Shown here: positions 47,513 to 58,200 of the stretch, one piece after another | Layout of the letters: each line of letters begins with the position of its first letter | How positions within the stretch are numbered: the first letter of the stretch is position 1 | From: Corynebacterium lubricantis DSM 45231 | GTDB taxonomy: Bacteria; Actinomycetota; Actinomycetes; Mycobacteriales; Mycobacteriaceae | Assembly: GCF_000379425.1 (NCBI RefSeq) | Contig: NZ_KB902237.1 | Coordinates: forward strand, 1 to 64,000 | DNA: 64,000 bases | Reading direction: 5' to 3' | The notes under the pieces: generated by a model | Database searches by the model: none | Told to the model about the DNA's origin: nothing | What the model saw: only the letters and a program-made list of their open reading frames with translations | Translations under genes and position numbers: made by a program

Positions 47513-48163
47513 GACGTAGGTCGAGGCGATCACGTACTTGCTGCGGGTGACCCAGCGCCCCTCGATGAACGGGACGGGTGTGGGCCGCACGAGCAGGTAG
47601 GCGATGAATGTGCCGTCGGCACGCAGATCGATCTCGGCGTCATCGAAACCAAGCCACCGATGCGTCATGGGGAACCAGGCCTTGTACACGGCTTCCTTGG
47701 CGCAGAAGAGCAGCCGGTCGGCAAAGTTCACCCCTTGGGCCTCGAGCTCCTCGAGTTGTGGACGCTCGCCTGGCCTAGCGATCTGGTCCAGAACCCCGGC
47801 GGGCAATTCCATCGCCGGTTCGGCATCAATGCCCAGCGAGCGAACCTGCGAAATCGGGGCGACCACGGCGGCACGGAAACCGTCGGTGTGCGTCATGGAG
47901 CCGGTATAGCCCTTCGGCCACAGCGGCATGCCGCGCTCCCCTTTCAGGATCGGCCCCGGATTATCTACTCCCAACTCCTGCAGAGCGCGGTGGGCACACC
48001 AGCGCGCATCGCCGAACTCCGCGCGACGCCTGCCCACGGAGTGCGCGACCACGTATTGCTCGAGCGGATCGAGTTCGGAAAAATTCGTCAGGTCGGATTC
48101 TTCCTCGTCGGTGAGGATGTAGACGTAGCGCGCGCTGGCGGGAAACAACTCGAGGTCTTGCAT
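47507..48163 (-). CDS. pptT: 4'-phosphopantetheinyl transferase
   Basis: 218 residues of the Sfp/PptT type. The two signature motifs are SLGIDAEP (Asp and Glu for metal) and FCAKEAVYKAW (Glu and Lys). It transfers phosphopantetheine from CoA to acyl carrier proteins and large synthases for mycolic acid and lipid synthesis. Start ATG 48163 overlaps the pptH stop (TGATG). Same pairing as mycobacterial PptT with PptH. Confidence 0.93.
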   Translation of the reverse strand: MQDLELFPASARYVYILTDEEESDLTNFSELDPLEQYVVAHSVGRRRAEFGDARWCAHRALQELGVDNPGPILKGERGMPLWPKGYTGSMTHTDGFRAAVVAPISQVRSLGIDAEPAMELPAGVLDQIARPGERPQLEELEAQGVNFADRLLFCAKEAVYKAWFPMTHRWLGFDDAEIDLRADGTFIAYLLVRPTPVPFIEGRWVTRSKYVIASTYVL

Positions 48164-48960
48164 CACTTGACCTCCAGTACCGGATACGGCCATGGCAGGC
48201 CGTGTTCGTGCCTGGTCCACTCTTTGGGGTAGCCAAGTGAGACTTCCACGTGCACGACATCGTCGACAAGCATCTCGGAAGGCATATGCAAGTGACCGTA
48301 AATCACCTTCTTGGCGTTATAGCGCTTCGCCCAGCCGCGTGTGTGCCTAGTGCCGCACCACAGCGCGATCTCCGCCCAGCGCAGTCCCAGCGTCGGTTCC
48401 TGGACGAGCGGCCAGTGATTGACCAACACGGTGGGGCCGTCAATTTTGGAAAGGCGCTTGATTGAGTACGTCAATCGATCCCAGCACCACGCACGGATGT
48501 CGACGAAGGGCGCAATGGCCACCTCGTCCGTCATCATGATCTGCTTTTCCTTGGCGGATTCGACGGCTTCTTCCACGCTCATGCCGGGGCCGCGAAACGA
48601 GTAATCGTACAAGGTAAACAGGGGCACGACGGTGACGTCTCCGAAGACCGGATAATCGTCCTCCGGGGTTACCACCCCGATCTGGCGGAGTTCTCGGACC
48701 AGCTCCTCGTACTTGTTGCGACCGCGGAACCGGTCGGCGCTGCGCGAGAACAACTCGTGATTGCCCGGTACCCAAATGACTTTCGCGTAGCGACGAGACA
48801 ACTCCCACAACACGCGCACGACCATTTCTGAGCGCTCAGCGACATCACCCGCGACGATGAGCCAATCATCCGGGTTCGGCGGAACAAGCGTGTCGATCCG
48901 CTCGTGGTTCGATTTGACCGCGGCGTGAAGATCCGACACGGCCCACAAGGTGGTGGTCAT
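48163..48960 (-). CDS. pptH: Metallophosphoesterase, 4'-phosphopantetheinyl hydrolase homologue
   Basis: 265 residues. The calcineurin-like motifs are in order: SDLHAAV (D-x-H), VAGDVAE, VPGNHELF, NHWPL and YGHLHMPSE. In mycobacteria the neighbour of PptT (Rv2795c, PptH) removes phosphopantetheine from carrier proteins and opposes PptT. The adjacent, overlapping gene order is the same here, so the same role is inferred. Confidence 0.85.
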   Translation of the reverse strand: MTTTLWAVSDLHAAVKSNHERIDTLVPPNPDDWLIVAGDVAERSEMVVRVLWELSRRYAKVIWVPGNHELFSRSADRFRGRNKYEELVRELRQIGVVTPEDDYPVFGDVTVVPLFTLYDYSFRGPGMSVEEAVESAKEKQIMMTDEVAIAPFVDIRAWCWDRLTYSIKRLSKIDGPTVLVNHWPLVQEPTLGLRWAEIALWCGTRHTRGWAKRYNAKKVIYGHLHMPSEMLVDDVVHVEVSLGYPKEWTRHEHGLPWPYPVLEVK

Positions 48961-48963
48961 ACC

Positions 48964-50265
48964 CTACTTGTCTACCACGGCCCAGGCCATCGAACGGAAA
49001 CGAACCACCACACCGACCATGCGGATCAGGATGAACACCAAAAGACCCACCCAGATTCCGGTCAGTCCGCCGTCGACGAGATAGCTAATCCAGACTCCCG
49101 GCAAAAAGCCCAACAGCACCGAGGCGATGGTGAGATTGCGCAAAAATACCGCGTCGCTGGCGCCGAGGAGCACGCCGTCGAGGGCGAAGACGACACCACC
49201 GGCCACGATCATGGCCAGCAACAGCCACCACGGGGTAGACATCTGCTCGAGTACGGCCTCATCGGTGGTGAAGATGCGTTGAATCCACGGGGCACCGATG
49301 CCGAAAACTAGTGCCAGGCCCGCGGCGAAAACCGTGGAATAGAACGTCACCTTCGTGCCCACTTGCCGGGCATTGTTGACGTTCCCGCTGCCCAATGCCG
49401 AGCCGGTCAGCGTCTGCGCGGCAATAGCCAGGGAGTCAAGAACCAGAGTGATGAAGTTCCACAGCTGCAGCATGATCTGGTGCGCTGCCAACGCCACCAC
49501 ACCAACGCGTGCGGCCACCGCAGCGGCCGAAATGAACGCTACCTGGAAGGACAACGAACGCATGATCAAATCGCGTCCCAGTACCAGCTGCCGTTTCATA
49601 ATCGACCAGCGCGGCCGCCAATCACCGTGGTGTTGTTTGATCAGCGCGGTTAGGAAACAACTCGACGTAATGGCCACACCCAGTACGTTTGCTGCGGCCG
49701 AGCCCACCAGGCCCCACCACTGGACGAAAATTGGGATCGCAATCGCTCCCGGAATCACACCTGCCAGGGTGAAATAGAGTGGCCACCGCACATTTTGAAT
49801 GCCACGCAGCCAGCCGTTGCCCGCCATCACGATCAAGGTCAGTGGGATCGCAAAGGCAGAGACATGCAGCCACGACGTCGTGCGTTCTGCGGTTGCTGGG
49901 TCACCGGTGAGTGCAAGAGCAATGGGATAGGCAAAGATCCACACGATGGCAGCCAGCAGCAGTCCGACAGCAATCCCGACCCAGGTGGCCTGGACTCCTT
50001 CGGCGATGGCTTCGTCGCGTTTGCCTTGGCCATAGAGCCGCGACGAGCGCGCTGTGGTGCCGTAAGAGAGGAAGGTCAGCTGGGTCGTCACCGTGGATTG
50101 CACGGTGGTTCCTGCTGCCAGTGCCGCGAGCTCTGCGGCTCCGAGCCGGCCGATAATGGCCGTATCTAATAACAAATAGAGCGGGCTAGCCGCCAACACG
50201 CCTAGAGCGGGGAACGCGAGCGAGAAGATGGTGCGCGCTGAGATGTCGCTCGCGCGGGTGCTCAC
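48964..50265 (-). CDS. MATE-family efflux protein (DinF type)
   Basis: 433 residues with about 12 helices in two MATE halves (for example AAVAARVGVVALAAHQIMLQ). The family exports organic cations or damaged small molecules using Na+ or H+. The substrate is unknown. It is separated from pptH by three bases and overlaps nrnA by four, so all may be one operon. Confidence 0.9.
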   Translation of the reverse strand: MSTRASDISARTIFSLAFPALGVLAASPLYLLLDTAIIGRLGAAELAALAAGTTVQSTVTTQLTFLSYGTTARSSRLYGQGKRDEAIAEGVQATWVGIAVGLLLAAIVWIFAYPIALALTGDPATAERTTSWLHVSAFAIPLTLIVMAGNGWLRGIQNVRWPLYFTLAGVIPGAIAIPIFVQWWGLVGSAAANVLGVAITSSCFLTALIKQHHGDWRPRWSIMKRQLVLGRDLIMRSLSFQVAFISAAAVAARVGVVALAAHQIMLQLWNFITLVLDSLAIAAQTLTGSALGSGNVNNARQVGTKVTFYSTVFAAGLALVFGIGAPWIQRIFTTDEAVLEQMSTPWWLLLAMIVAGGVVFALDGVLLGASDAVFLRNLTIASVLLGFLPGVWISYLVDGGLTGIWVGLLVFILIRMVGVVVRFRSMAWAVVDK

Positions 50266-51227
50266 TGCGCGATGAGGGCGCCGAGCAGCTTATCGACGAC
50301 CTCTTGGGGAGTGCCACTGGAGGAATATCCAGCAGCAGGCGCATGTCCGCCACCACCGAGCCGGCCCGCGATCTTGGACACGTCCACGGTCGCCGAACGC
50401 AACGAGACCGACCACCAGCCGTAATCAATTTCCTTGAACACAACACCGATATCGGTGCCGCGCAGCACGCGGACATAATCGATGAGCATCTCAACCGCCG
50501 ACTGAGTCATCTTGCTGTAGTGATCGTGGCCCGCGGTCAGCACTGCCACCTTGATGCCGTGGCGTTCCACGATCTGGACACCCGACATGACTTCACCGAT
50601 CAGGCGGATGTCTTCCGAGGTGAGCTCGTCCATAAGATCCATGGCGATCTGGCGGGTATTGAGCCCGTAGGACATGAGTTCGGCTGCGAGCGTATGCATT
50701 CGCTCAGTTCCCCACCGGAAGCTTCCCGTATCCGTGACCAAACCCGAGTACAGGGCAAAGGCCAGGTTGTAATCCATCTCGACATCGAGGTGCTCAAAAA
50801 TGCCGCGCAGCACCGTCGTGGTGGATTCTGCCGTTTGGATAATGTTGTATGCACCGTAGGCTGGGTTCGACTTGTGATGGTCGATAACCAGTACCTTCTC
50901 CGCCACCAAAGCAATTGCTGGCTCAAGCATGCCGGTGCGGTCGCGGGAGGCACAATCCACGGTGACAACGAGATCTGTCGCCGGGAGCTGATCCGTCAAG
51001 GCAACGTCTTCGGAGCCAGGGATACAATTTAGGTTCTCTGGGTAGTCAAAGGGTTGACCGATCAGCGTGTACACAGTCTTGCCCATCTGCTTGAGAGCCT
51101 GTGACAGCGCACTTGCCGAACCGATCGCGTCGGCATCCGGTTGCACGTGGGTGATCACGGCGACCGAGTCGGCGTTGGTGAGCAGGGCTGCTGCTCCCGC
51201 GGCATCCACCATTTCGGAACGAGCCAT
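50262..51227 (-). CDS. nrnA: Bifunctional oligoribonuclease and PAP phosphatase
   Basis: 321 residues of the DHH-DHHA1 type. DHH motifs: ITHVQPDADAIGSA, VTVDCASRD, VIDHHKSNP; the DHHA1 glycine motif GGGGHAPAAGY is at the C-terminus. It degrades nano-RNA and hydrolyses phosphoadenosine phosphate. It starts immediately after the rbfA stop (51228-51230) with no gap. Confidence 0.93.
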   Translation of the reverse strand: MARSEMVDAAGAAALLTNADSVAVITHVQPDADAIGSASALSQALKQMGKTVYTLIGQPFDYPENLNCIPGSEDVALTDQLPATDLVVTVDCASRDRTGMLEPAIALVAEKVLVIDHHKSNPAYGAYNIIQTAESTTTVLRGIFEHLDVEMDYNLAFALYSGLVTDTGSFRWGTERMHTLAAELMSYGLNTRQIAMDLMDELTSEDIRLIGEVMSGVQIVERHGIKVAVLTAGHDHYSKMTQSAVEMLIDYVRVLRGTDIGVVFKEIDYGWWSVSLRSATVDVSKIAGRLGGGGHAPAAGYSSSGTPQEVVDKLLGALIAQ

Positions 51228-51668
51228 CTATTCACCATCGCTTTCGGTTTTATACGGATTAGCATCGCCCGCAGGTTGCGCGTTTTCTTTGAGCTTTGCC
51301 AATTCTGCGTCGCGAGCCTTCGCCTTCGCAAGTAGTTCCTCCATGCGGGCGGATGCCTCCGGCACGGTGTCGAGCTCGAAAGCCAGAGTCGGAGTGAAAC
51401 GCACCGAGAGATCGTCGCCTACGATCTTGCGCAGCTGGCCACGGGCACGATTGAGTGCCTCCGCCGCTTGCTCGTAGTCCGGCTCTTCGTCAATGGTTTT
51501 GCCGCGGACCGTGTAGTACACAGTTGCGTCGTGGAGGTCACCGGTCACGCGGGTATCCGTGATTGTCACGAGTTCGAGCCGGCGGTCTTTGATCTGGCGC
51601 TCAATTGCACTAGCGACGATCGTCTGAATCCTCTTCGCCAACCGACCTGCACGTGGATTGTCAGCCAT
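51228..51668 (-). CDS. rbfA: Ribosome-binding factor A
   Basis: 146 residues. The KH-like fold starts [17 protein letters not shown], and the characteristic [21 protein letters not shown] is seen. A charged C-terminal tail (about 110-146) extends beyond the fold. RbfA matures the 5' end of 16S rRNA and aids cold growth. In C. glutamicum it lies directly after infB; here a VWA-type pseudogene sits between them on the other strand. Confidence 0.94.
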   Translation of the reverse strand: MADNPRAGRLAKRIQTIVASAIERQIKDRRLELVTITDTRVTGDLHDATVYYTVRGKTIDEEPDYEQAAEALNRARGQLRKIVGDDLSVRFTPTLAFELDTVPEASARMEELLAKAKARDAELAKLKENAQPAGDANPYKTESDGE

Positions 51669-51879
51669 CTCAGACCACTCCCTTATCTCAAGACTTTCAC
51701 AATTCTTGCCAAATCGTACCCTGTGCTGCCTGCAATGTGTAAGTAGGGCAGATTTGTGGGGTTTACAGGCGCAACGGAATTAGTTTCTCTCTCCAATGCA
51801 CTTTTGCTCACTTGACGATAGCCTGGACAAATATCGGCCTCACAGACACCAAACAGAATCCACCGCCCTGGGAGTTTCC

Positions 51880-53703
51880 ATGTCTTTGTCACCGTCCGTG
51901 TTCCCGTCCACAAAAACTATCCTCGCCGTACTCCTCGCGGGAAACCCAGTACAAGCCCAGTCCCAGCCCGGCTCCCCTGCCCGCGGCGTGCCGACGATGT
52001 TGGTGCTGGACAATTCCTGATCAATGACGACACAGGATGCCGGTGATCAGACCCGTTCTGACGCGGCCAAAGCCGCCACCTCCACGTATATCGACGAGCT
52101 CTCGAACACCGTTGACCTTGGTCTGGTTACTTACGGTGGCAACACCGGCGACTCCTCTGACGAATACGAAGCCGGCTGCCAGGATGTCACGCTCGTCCGC
52201 GGGCCGGAGGCCGGCACACCTGCGGAGCTCACCGACCATATCGACGAACTCGAGCTACGCGGGTTCACCCCCATCGGGCTGTCGTTGACCACCGCCGCCG
52301 ACGCACTTCCAGCCGAGGGTGGCACGATCGTACTCGTCTCCGACGGCCTTGACACCTGTGCCCCGCCCCCTGTCTGCGAGGTCGCGGCTGACCTCTACAA
52401 CGAGGGCGTTGACTTGGTTATCAACACCGTCGGGTTCAACGTCGACGCAGAGGCACGCCAAGAGCTCGAGTGCATCGCCGAGTCCGCGGGTGGCACGTAT
52501 GCCGACGCGTCCGACGCTGATTCGCTTATCGACGAGCTCCGCAAGGCCACTCGCCTCGGTGTTGGGTACACCTCCGATCTGCCCCGCATCGACGGTGGAG
52601 ACACCTCCGCGGAAGCGACCCCAATCCCCGACGATGTCGTTGAATTCCAGGGGGAGTTGCCTGCCCTCACCAACCACGGCGATGACAATTACTCGGAGCA
52701 ATTTTGGTCGCTACCAGTCGAAGGCCTCGACCGTGTCCAGGTCACCACCACATACTGGGAAGACTTACAAGAAATGAGAGGTGGATCCCGCGACTACCTC
52801 GTGCTTGAAAACGAACTTCTAGTTCCGGGTTCCGACGAGACCTGCCATCGCGGGTTCACCACGAATAACAGCTTCGATAACAACATTTTCTTCCCGTCCA
52901 CGGCTTCCGTAGAATCGGATCAGATCGCCGTCGAGTGTGACACCGACGAGATCATCCTGCGCGTGCAGCGCAGTGCGGAACGCATCGCCAACGACCCGAT
53001 CACAGTCGAGCTCCACGTCGTACGACTCGCCCCAGCCAACACCGAAGGCCTTCCGGTCGGCGACTTGCCCGCCGAGATTGATTCCATCGATGGAGCGCGT
53101 ATCGACGAATGGTCCCCCGCAACCCCCGGTAACTGGTTCACCACGGCGACCCCCATCGAGACCGAGATCGTTGGAGGCGAAAACCACTTCTACAAAATCC
53201 CGATGCGCACCGGTCAGCAATTGCGAGGCTACCTCGAAGCAGGTGACACTACCCTGTCGGGATCCCAAAGCCTGTCCCTTGGGATGCGCGCCTTCTCCCC
53301 AACCCGCCAAGAAGGAGAATCAGACAACACCATCTTCTTTACCGCGAGTGAAGGCGCGTCGGATACTTTCGAGCCGCCAGTCCCGCTGACCTATATTACT
53401 TCCTTTTCCACAGCCGACGACAGCACGCTGAACTCAGCCCGCTCGATGTACACGCTCGAAGGCGACTATTACCTTGTCGTGCGTTTTAACAACTGGTTTA
53501 GCGAGGACACTGACGTCAGTAACGTCGCACAGGAAACCATGACCTATCGCCTCGTCGCGGAAACGGTCGGCGAACCGCAACCCGGTCCGGTTTTCGAAGA
53601 GGCGGCCGCTCCCGCAGCAGAACCTGAAGAAACCGTTGAAGAAAATAGGCAAAAGCACCCCACCGTGGCGGTGGGGTGCTTCGTCGTTAAGCGAACGCTT
53701 TAG
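51880..53703 (+). pseudogene. VWA-domain secreted/surface protein with an in-frame stop
   Basis: From an ATG with GGGAG upstream the frame reads a signal-like region (TKTILAVLLAGNPVQAQ), then VPTMLVLDNS, and hits TGA at 52018-52020. It continues in the same frame (SMTTQDAGDQ) for over 550 codons. An MIDAS metal site DxSxS should read D-N-S-G-S; the stop stands where Gly (GGA) is expected, so one G-to-T change explains it. The 3' end runs on through the infB terminator and stops at the infB stop region, without the C-terminal membrane helix expected for such proteins, so the tail may also be lost. No ribosome site supports a restart at 52024. Confidence 0.8.
53651..53681 (-). terminator. Terminator after infB
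   Basis: A 13-bp stem, AAGCACCCCACCG / CGGTGGGGTGCTT (53653-53681), with a tight loop and TTTT after it on the minus strand. The VWA frame reads through it on the other strand. Confidence 0.85.
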
Positions 53704-56639
53704 CCTTCGCGTGGGACCTCGACCATTTCGTAGACCTGAATCTGGTCGTCGACCTGGATGTCTGGGTAGGACAGAACCATACCGCACTCGTAGCCCTTGA
53801 GGACCTCGGTGACATCGTCCTTCTCGCGACGCAGGGACTCGATGGTGACACTGTCGTTGATGACATTGCCATCGCGGACAAGGCGGGCCTTGCCGTTGCG
53901 GATGACCTTGCCCTCGGTGACCATACAACCTGCGATGAGGCCGACTGCGGAAGCCTTGAAGATCTGACGGATCTCCGCGACACCCACCTCGCGCTCTTCG
54001 TAGATTGGCTTGAGCATGCCCTTAAGAGCTGCCTCGACGTCGTCGATTGCCTGGTAGATGACGGAGTAGTAGCGAATATCTACGCCCTCTTCGTTCGCTT
54101 CCTCGGTGGCCTTGCCCTCAGCGCGAACGTTGAAGGCAATGATCACTGCGTCGGAAGCTGCCGCCAGGGTGACGTTGGTCTGGGTCACGGCACCGACGCC
54201 ACGGTCGATGATGTTGACCTCGACCTCGTCGTCGATCTCGATCTTGAGCAACGCATCCTCGAGCGCCTCGACAGAACCTGCGTTGTCGCCCTTGAGGATG
54301 AGGTTGAGCGTGGAGGTTTCCTTGAGCACCTGATCCAGGTTCTCCAGGGACACACGCTTCTTGCGACGAGCCTGCATTGCGGAACGCTGACGAGCATCAC
54401 GCTGCGCAGCGATCTGACGAGCCACGCGGTCATCTTCAACAACGAGCAGGTTGTCGCCAGGACCAGGAACGCCATTGAGGCCCTGGACCTGCACTGGACG
54501 GGAAGGTCCAGCCTCTTCGACGTCCTTGCCCCACTCATCGACCATGCGACGAACGCGGCCGAAGTTGGAACCAACGACGATCGACTCGCCGACATGCAAG
54601 GTACCGCGCTGAACGATGACTGTGGCAACAGGGCCACGGCCGCGGTCGAGGTGCGCCTCGATCGCGATGCCCTGCGCGTCCATGTCTGGGTTAGCGGTGA
54701 GCTCGAGCTCCGCATCGGCGGTCAGGGTGATGGCTTCCAGAAGGTCGTCGATACCCGTGCCCTCCTTCGCGGAGATGTTGATGAACATGGTGTCGCCGCC
54801 ATACTCTTCCGGCACCAGACCGTACTCGGTCAGCTGACCGCGGATCTTGTCCGGCTGAGCCTCAGGCTTATCCACCTTGTTCACGGCAACGACGATCGGC
54901 AGGTTTGCCGCCTTCGCGTGGTTGATCGCCTCAACGGTCTGTGGCATGACGCCGTCGTCTGCAGCGACAACGAGGACAGCCAAGTCCGTGGACTGAGCAC
55001 CGCGGGCACGCATGGCCGTGAAGGCCTCGTGACCTGGGGTATCCAGGAAGGTGATCTGGCGCTCGTCACCGTCGACATCAACGTTGACCTGGTATGCACC
55101 AATGCCCTGGGTAATGCCGCCGGCCTCGCCGGAACCCACGTTGGTCTTACGGATGGTATCCAGCAAGCGGGTCTTACCGTGGTCGACGTGACCCATGACG
55201 GAGACAACTGGAGGACGCTGCTCCAGCATCTCCTCGCCGCCTTCATCCTCGCCGTACTGCAAGTCGAAGGACTCGAGCAGCTCGCGGTCCTCGTCCTCAG
55301 GGGAGACCAGCTGAACTTCGAAGTTCATCTCGGCACCGAGCAGCTGCAGAGTCTCCTCCGGAACCGACTGGGTAGCCGTAACCATTTCGCCCATGTTGAA
55401 CAGAGCCTGCACCAAGTTCGATGCTTCGGTGCCGATCTTCTCAGCGAAGTCCGACAACGTTGCACCATGACGCAAACGCAAGGTTTCACCACGGCCGTCA
55501 GGCAGACGCACGCCACCAATTACGTTTGGTGCCTGCTGCTCTTCGTACTCGACGCGCTTTTGACGCTTCGACTTCCGACCGCGTCCCGGTGCGCCACCTG
55601 GGCGACCGAATGCACCAGCGGTGCCACCGCGACGTCCACCGCGACCGCGGAAACCGCCGCCTGCTCCGCCTTGACCCTGGCCTGGTCCACCCTGGCCCTG
55701 GCCTTGACCGCCACGGCCGCGGCCTCCGCCTCGTCCGCCACGGCTGCTTGCCTTAGCAGGCATCTGACCTGGACTTGGGTGTGCCGGCATCTCCGAAGGA
55801 GTTGGTGCTGGGCGACCGCCACCGCGGTTACCACCTGGGCGTGGAGCTGGACGGTCTCCCGTACGCTGCTGTCCGCCACCGCGGTTACCGCCTGGCTTCT
55901 GACCGCCTTGGCCTTCGCCACGACGACCCTGACCTGGGCCTCCCTGGTCACGGCCCTGGCCCCGGCCAGCGCCTTCACCACGACGACCTTGCTGGCCACC
56001 GCGGGTGCCACCTGGGCGTGGAGCTGGACGACCAGATCCGCCACCGGTGGAGAATGGGTTATTCGCTACTCGAGGAGCCCCGCCCGGCTTCGGACGTGGG
56101 CGTGGCATACCGCCTGGCTTCGGTGCATCCGCAGCCTTGTCGCCGGCCTGCTTGGCCACCTGATCTGGGGTCGGTGCGGCCGACTTCGGTGTTGCAGGCT
56201 TGGGTGCCTGGGGGGTTGCTGGCTTTGGAGCAGCAGGCTTTGCCGCCTGGGCAGCCGCAGGCTTGGGCGACTGAGGAGCTGCTGGCTTTTGGGCAGCAGG
56301 CTTTGGCGCCTGGGTAGGCGCTGGCTTCGCGGCACCTGGCTTTGGTGCGGAAGGCGCAGGCTTCGACGCTGCTGGCTTTGGCGCTGCTGGCTTCGCGGCA
56401 CCAGGTTTTGGTGCGCCAGGCTTGGCTGCACCTGGTTTCGGTGCTGCAGGCTTGTCCGACTTGGACTCGCCAGAATTGCCTTCATCGTAGAAGGCGCGCA
56501 TCTTCTTCACTACCGGTGGTTCGATGGTGCTTGATGCTGTTTTAACGAACTCGCCTTGATCTTTCAAGGTGGCGAGCAGTTCCTTACTTGTTACGCCGAG
56601 CTGTTTTGCCAGTTCGTGTACGCGTAGCTTTCCGGGCAC
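53700..56639 (-). CDS. infB: Translation initiation factor IF-2
   Basis: 979 residues. A short IF2_N domain ([20 protein letters not shown]) begins it. A disordered region of nearly 350 residues follows, first Pro/Ala/Lys-rich ([16 protein letters not shown]), then Gly/Arg-rich. The GTPase core begins at about residue 480 with G1 GHVDHGKT and has G3 DTPGHEA and G4 NKVD. Domains II-IV complete the protein. IF-2 places initiator tRNA on the 30S subunit. ylxR lies 123 bases upstream. Confidence 0.96.
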   Translation of the reverse strand: MPGKLRVHELAKQLGVTSKELLATLKDQGEFVKTASSTIEPPVVKKMRAFYDEGNSGESKSDKPAAPKPGAAKPGAPKPGAAKPAAPKPAASKPAPSAPKPGAAKPAPTQAPKPAAQKPAAPQSPKPAAAQAAKPAAPKPATPQAPKPATPKSAAPTPDQVAKQAGDKAADAPKPGGMPRPRPKPGGAPRVANNPFSTGGGSGRPAPRPGGTRGGQQGRRGEGAGRGQGRDQGGPGQGRRGEGQGGQKPGGNRGGGQQRTGDRPAPRPGGNRGGGRPAPTPSEMPAHPSPGQMPAKASSRGGRGGGRGRGGQGQGQGGPGQGQGGAGGGFRGRGGRRGGTAGAFGRPGGAPGRGRKSKRQKRVEYEEQQAPNVIGGVRLPDGRGETLRLRHGATLSDFAEKIGTEASNLVQALFNMGEMVTATQSVPEETLQLLGAEMNFEVQLVSPEDEDRELLESFDLQYGEDEGGEEMLEQRPPVVSVMGHVDHGKTRLLDTIRKTNVGSGEAGGITQGIGAYQVNVDVDGDERQITFLDTPGHEAFTAMRARGAQSTDLAVLVVAADDGVMPQTVEAINHAKAANLPIVVAVNKVDKPEAQPDKIRGQLTEYGLVPEEYGGDTMFINISAKEGTGIDDLLEAITLTADAELELTANPDMDAQGIAIEAHLDRGRGPVATVIVQRGTLHVGESIVVGSNFGRVRRMVDEWGKDVEEAGPSRPVQVQGLNGVPGPGDNLLVVEDDRVARQIAAQRDARQRSAMQARRKKRVSLENLDQVLKETSTLNLILKGDNAGSVEALEDALLKIEIDDEVEVNIIDRGVGAVTQTNVTLAAASDAVIIAFNVRAEGKATEEANEEGVDIRYYSVIYQAIDDVEAALKGMLKPIYEEREVGVAEIRQIFKASAVGLIAGCMVTEGKVIRNGKARLVRDGNVINDSVTIESLRREKDDVTEVLKGYECGMVLSYPDIQVDDQIQVYEMVEVPREG

Positions 56640-56762
56640 GTGTCTCCTCTGGGGTTGGGCTAGAGGTACTCGGCCACGGAAAGCGGCCGGCCCCTAGACG
56701 TGATTAGTGACTTTCATCGCTGATGCTTCATCGTTGTTCGCTCATCAGTGTTCGGTCTTCCT

Positions 56763-57071
56763 TCATTTCTCGGGTCCATCTGCATGTTCTGCAAGGTACG
56801 TGCGTACATGACCTAAGTCCATGGGTATGGACGTGCGGAATGCTCGCCCGAAGGCGCGCCGTTTCTCCGCAAGCTCAAATGCGTCCATATTCGGACTGAT
56901 CCACGCTCCCCTTCCCGGAAGGCTCCGGGTGGGATCTGCAAGCACACGCGTAGAGTCCGCGGGATCTACCACGCAACGAAGTAGCTGCGTATCCGGCAGA
57001 GCCTGACGAGTAGCTATACAAGTGCGGACTCGAATGGGTCGGCGACGGTTAACGTCCGACGCTCTACTCAT
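56763..57071 (-). CDS. ylxR: YlxR family RNA-binding protein
   Basis: 102 residues. The DUF448 pattern RTCIATRQALPDTQLLRCVVD, then PGRGAWISP and EKRRAFGRAFR, is seen. YlxR-type proteins lie between nusA and infB in many bacteria and bind RNA or RNase P. Placed 109 bases after nusA and part of the rimP-nusA-ylxR-infB unit. Confidence 0.92.
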   Translation of the reverse strand: MSRASDVNRRRPIRVRTCIATRQALPDTQLLRCVVDPADSTRVLADPTRSLPGRGAWISPNMDAFELAEKRRAFGRAFRTSIPMDLGHVRTYLAEHADGPEK

Positions 57072-57180
57072 TCAACTCCTTAATGCTCGTGCAGATTCCA
57101 AATTTTGGGAAGTATGGAAAATGGGCCGTAGACAAGTTTACGCTAAAGTCACCTAAATTAGAACTTGCTTGCGTCAGTGC

Positions 57181-58188
57181 TTACGCCTCAGCGTCTGCAT
57201 CCGAGTGAATGTCGATCTTCCAGCCAGTCAGGCGAGCAGCAAGGCGCGCGTTCTGACCTTCCTTACCAATGGCCAGCGAGAGCTGGTAGTCAGGCACGGA
57301 GACCTTGGCTACCTGGCCTTCCCGGTCGATGATTTCCACGCGGACCACCTTCGATGGTGCCAGTGCATTGCCCACGTAGACGGCAGGGTCATCCGAGTAG
57401 TCGATGATGTCGATCTTCTCGCCGCCGAGTGCCTGCATAATGTTGGTCACACGCGAACCACGTGGGCCGATGCATGCGCCCTTGGCGTTGATACCCTTGG
57501 CCACACCGCGCACCGAAACCTTGGAACGGTGTCCGGCTTCGCGGGCGATCGAGATGATCTCCACGGAACCGTCAGCCACCTCAGGGACCTCCAACGCGAA
57601 GAGGCCGCGCACGAGTTCGGGGTGGGTGCGCGACAGGTTGATCTGAATGGAGCGCTCGCCCGGGTTCACACCGACAACATAGGCCTTGATGCGGTCACCG
57701 TGCTTGAGCTTTTCGCCGGGGATCTGCTCCGCCGGAAGCAAGATGCCATCTTGTGGTTCTTGCTCAGTGCCAACCTCCACCACGACCATGCCACGGGAGT
57801 TCGCCGCCGCGTCGCGCTGGACCACACCGGAGACAACATGGCCCTCGGTGGTGGAGTACTCCTCGTACGCGCGACCTGCTTCCTGTGCACGCAGGCGCTT
57901 GAGCATCGCGTCGCGAACAGCGGAGGAGCCGATGCGGGAAAAGTTGACTGGGGTGTCATCGTATTCCGAAACGGTCTCGCCCTCGTCGTCAAGTTCACTG
58001 ACGATGACCGCAACGTCGCCGGTTGCCGTATCGATGTCGACGCGAGCCTTCGTGTTGGCAGCGGGTGCCGCTTCCTTATTATCGCGGTACGCAAACAGTA
58101 GTGCCTGCGCGATCGTCTGCAGCATCTCATCAACTGAGATGCCTTCTTGCTTCTCAATTGCAGACAGCGCCGAGATATCGATATTCAC
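57181..58188 (-). CDS. nusA: Transcription termination/antitermination factor NusA
   Basis: 335 residues: N-terminal RNA-polymerase-binding domain, S1 domain (about 130-200) and two KH domains with KGACIGPRGSRVTNIMQ-type and KEGQNARLAARLTGW motifs. It lacks the extra C-terminal repeats of E. coli NusA, as usual in actinobacteria. rimP ends 12 bases upstream on the same strand. Confidence 0.95.
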   Translation of the reverse strand: MNIDISALSAIEKQEGISVDEMLQTIAQALLFAYRDNKEAAPAANTKARVDIDTATGDVAVIVSELDDEGETVSEYDDTPVNFSRIGSSAVRDAMLKRLRAQEAGRAYEEYSTTEGHVVSGVVQRDAAANSRGMVVVEVGTEQEPQDGILLPAEQIPGEKLKHGDRIKAYVVGVNPGERSIQINLSRTHPELVRGLFALEVPEVADGSVEIISIAREAGHRSKVSVRGVAKGINAKGACIGPRGSRVTNIMQALGGEKIDIIDYSDDPAVYVGNALAPSKVVRVEIIDREGQVAKVSVPDYQLSLAIGKEGQNARLAARLTGWKIDIHSDADAEA

Positions 58189-58200
58189 TTGTGTTTCCTC

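Noticed and set aside
54594..56534. A 646-codon frame opposite infB
   Set aside because: It encodes low-complexity Ala/Thr/Trp-rich sequence that mirrors the IF-2 linker. No signals of a gene.
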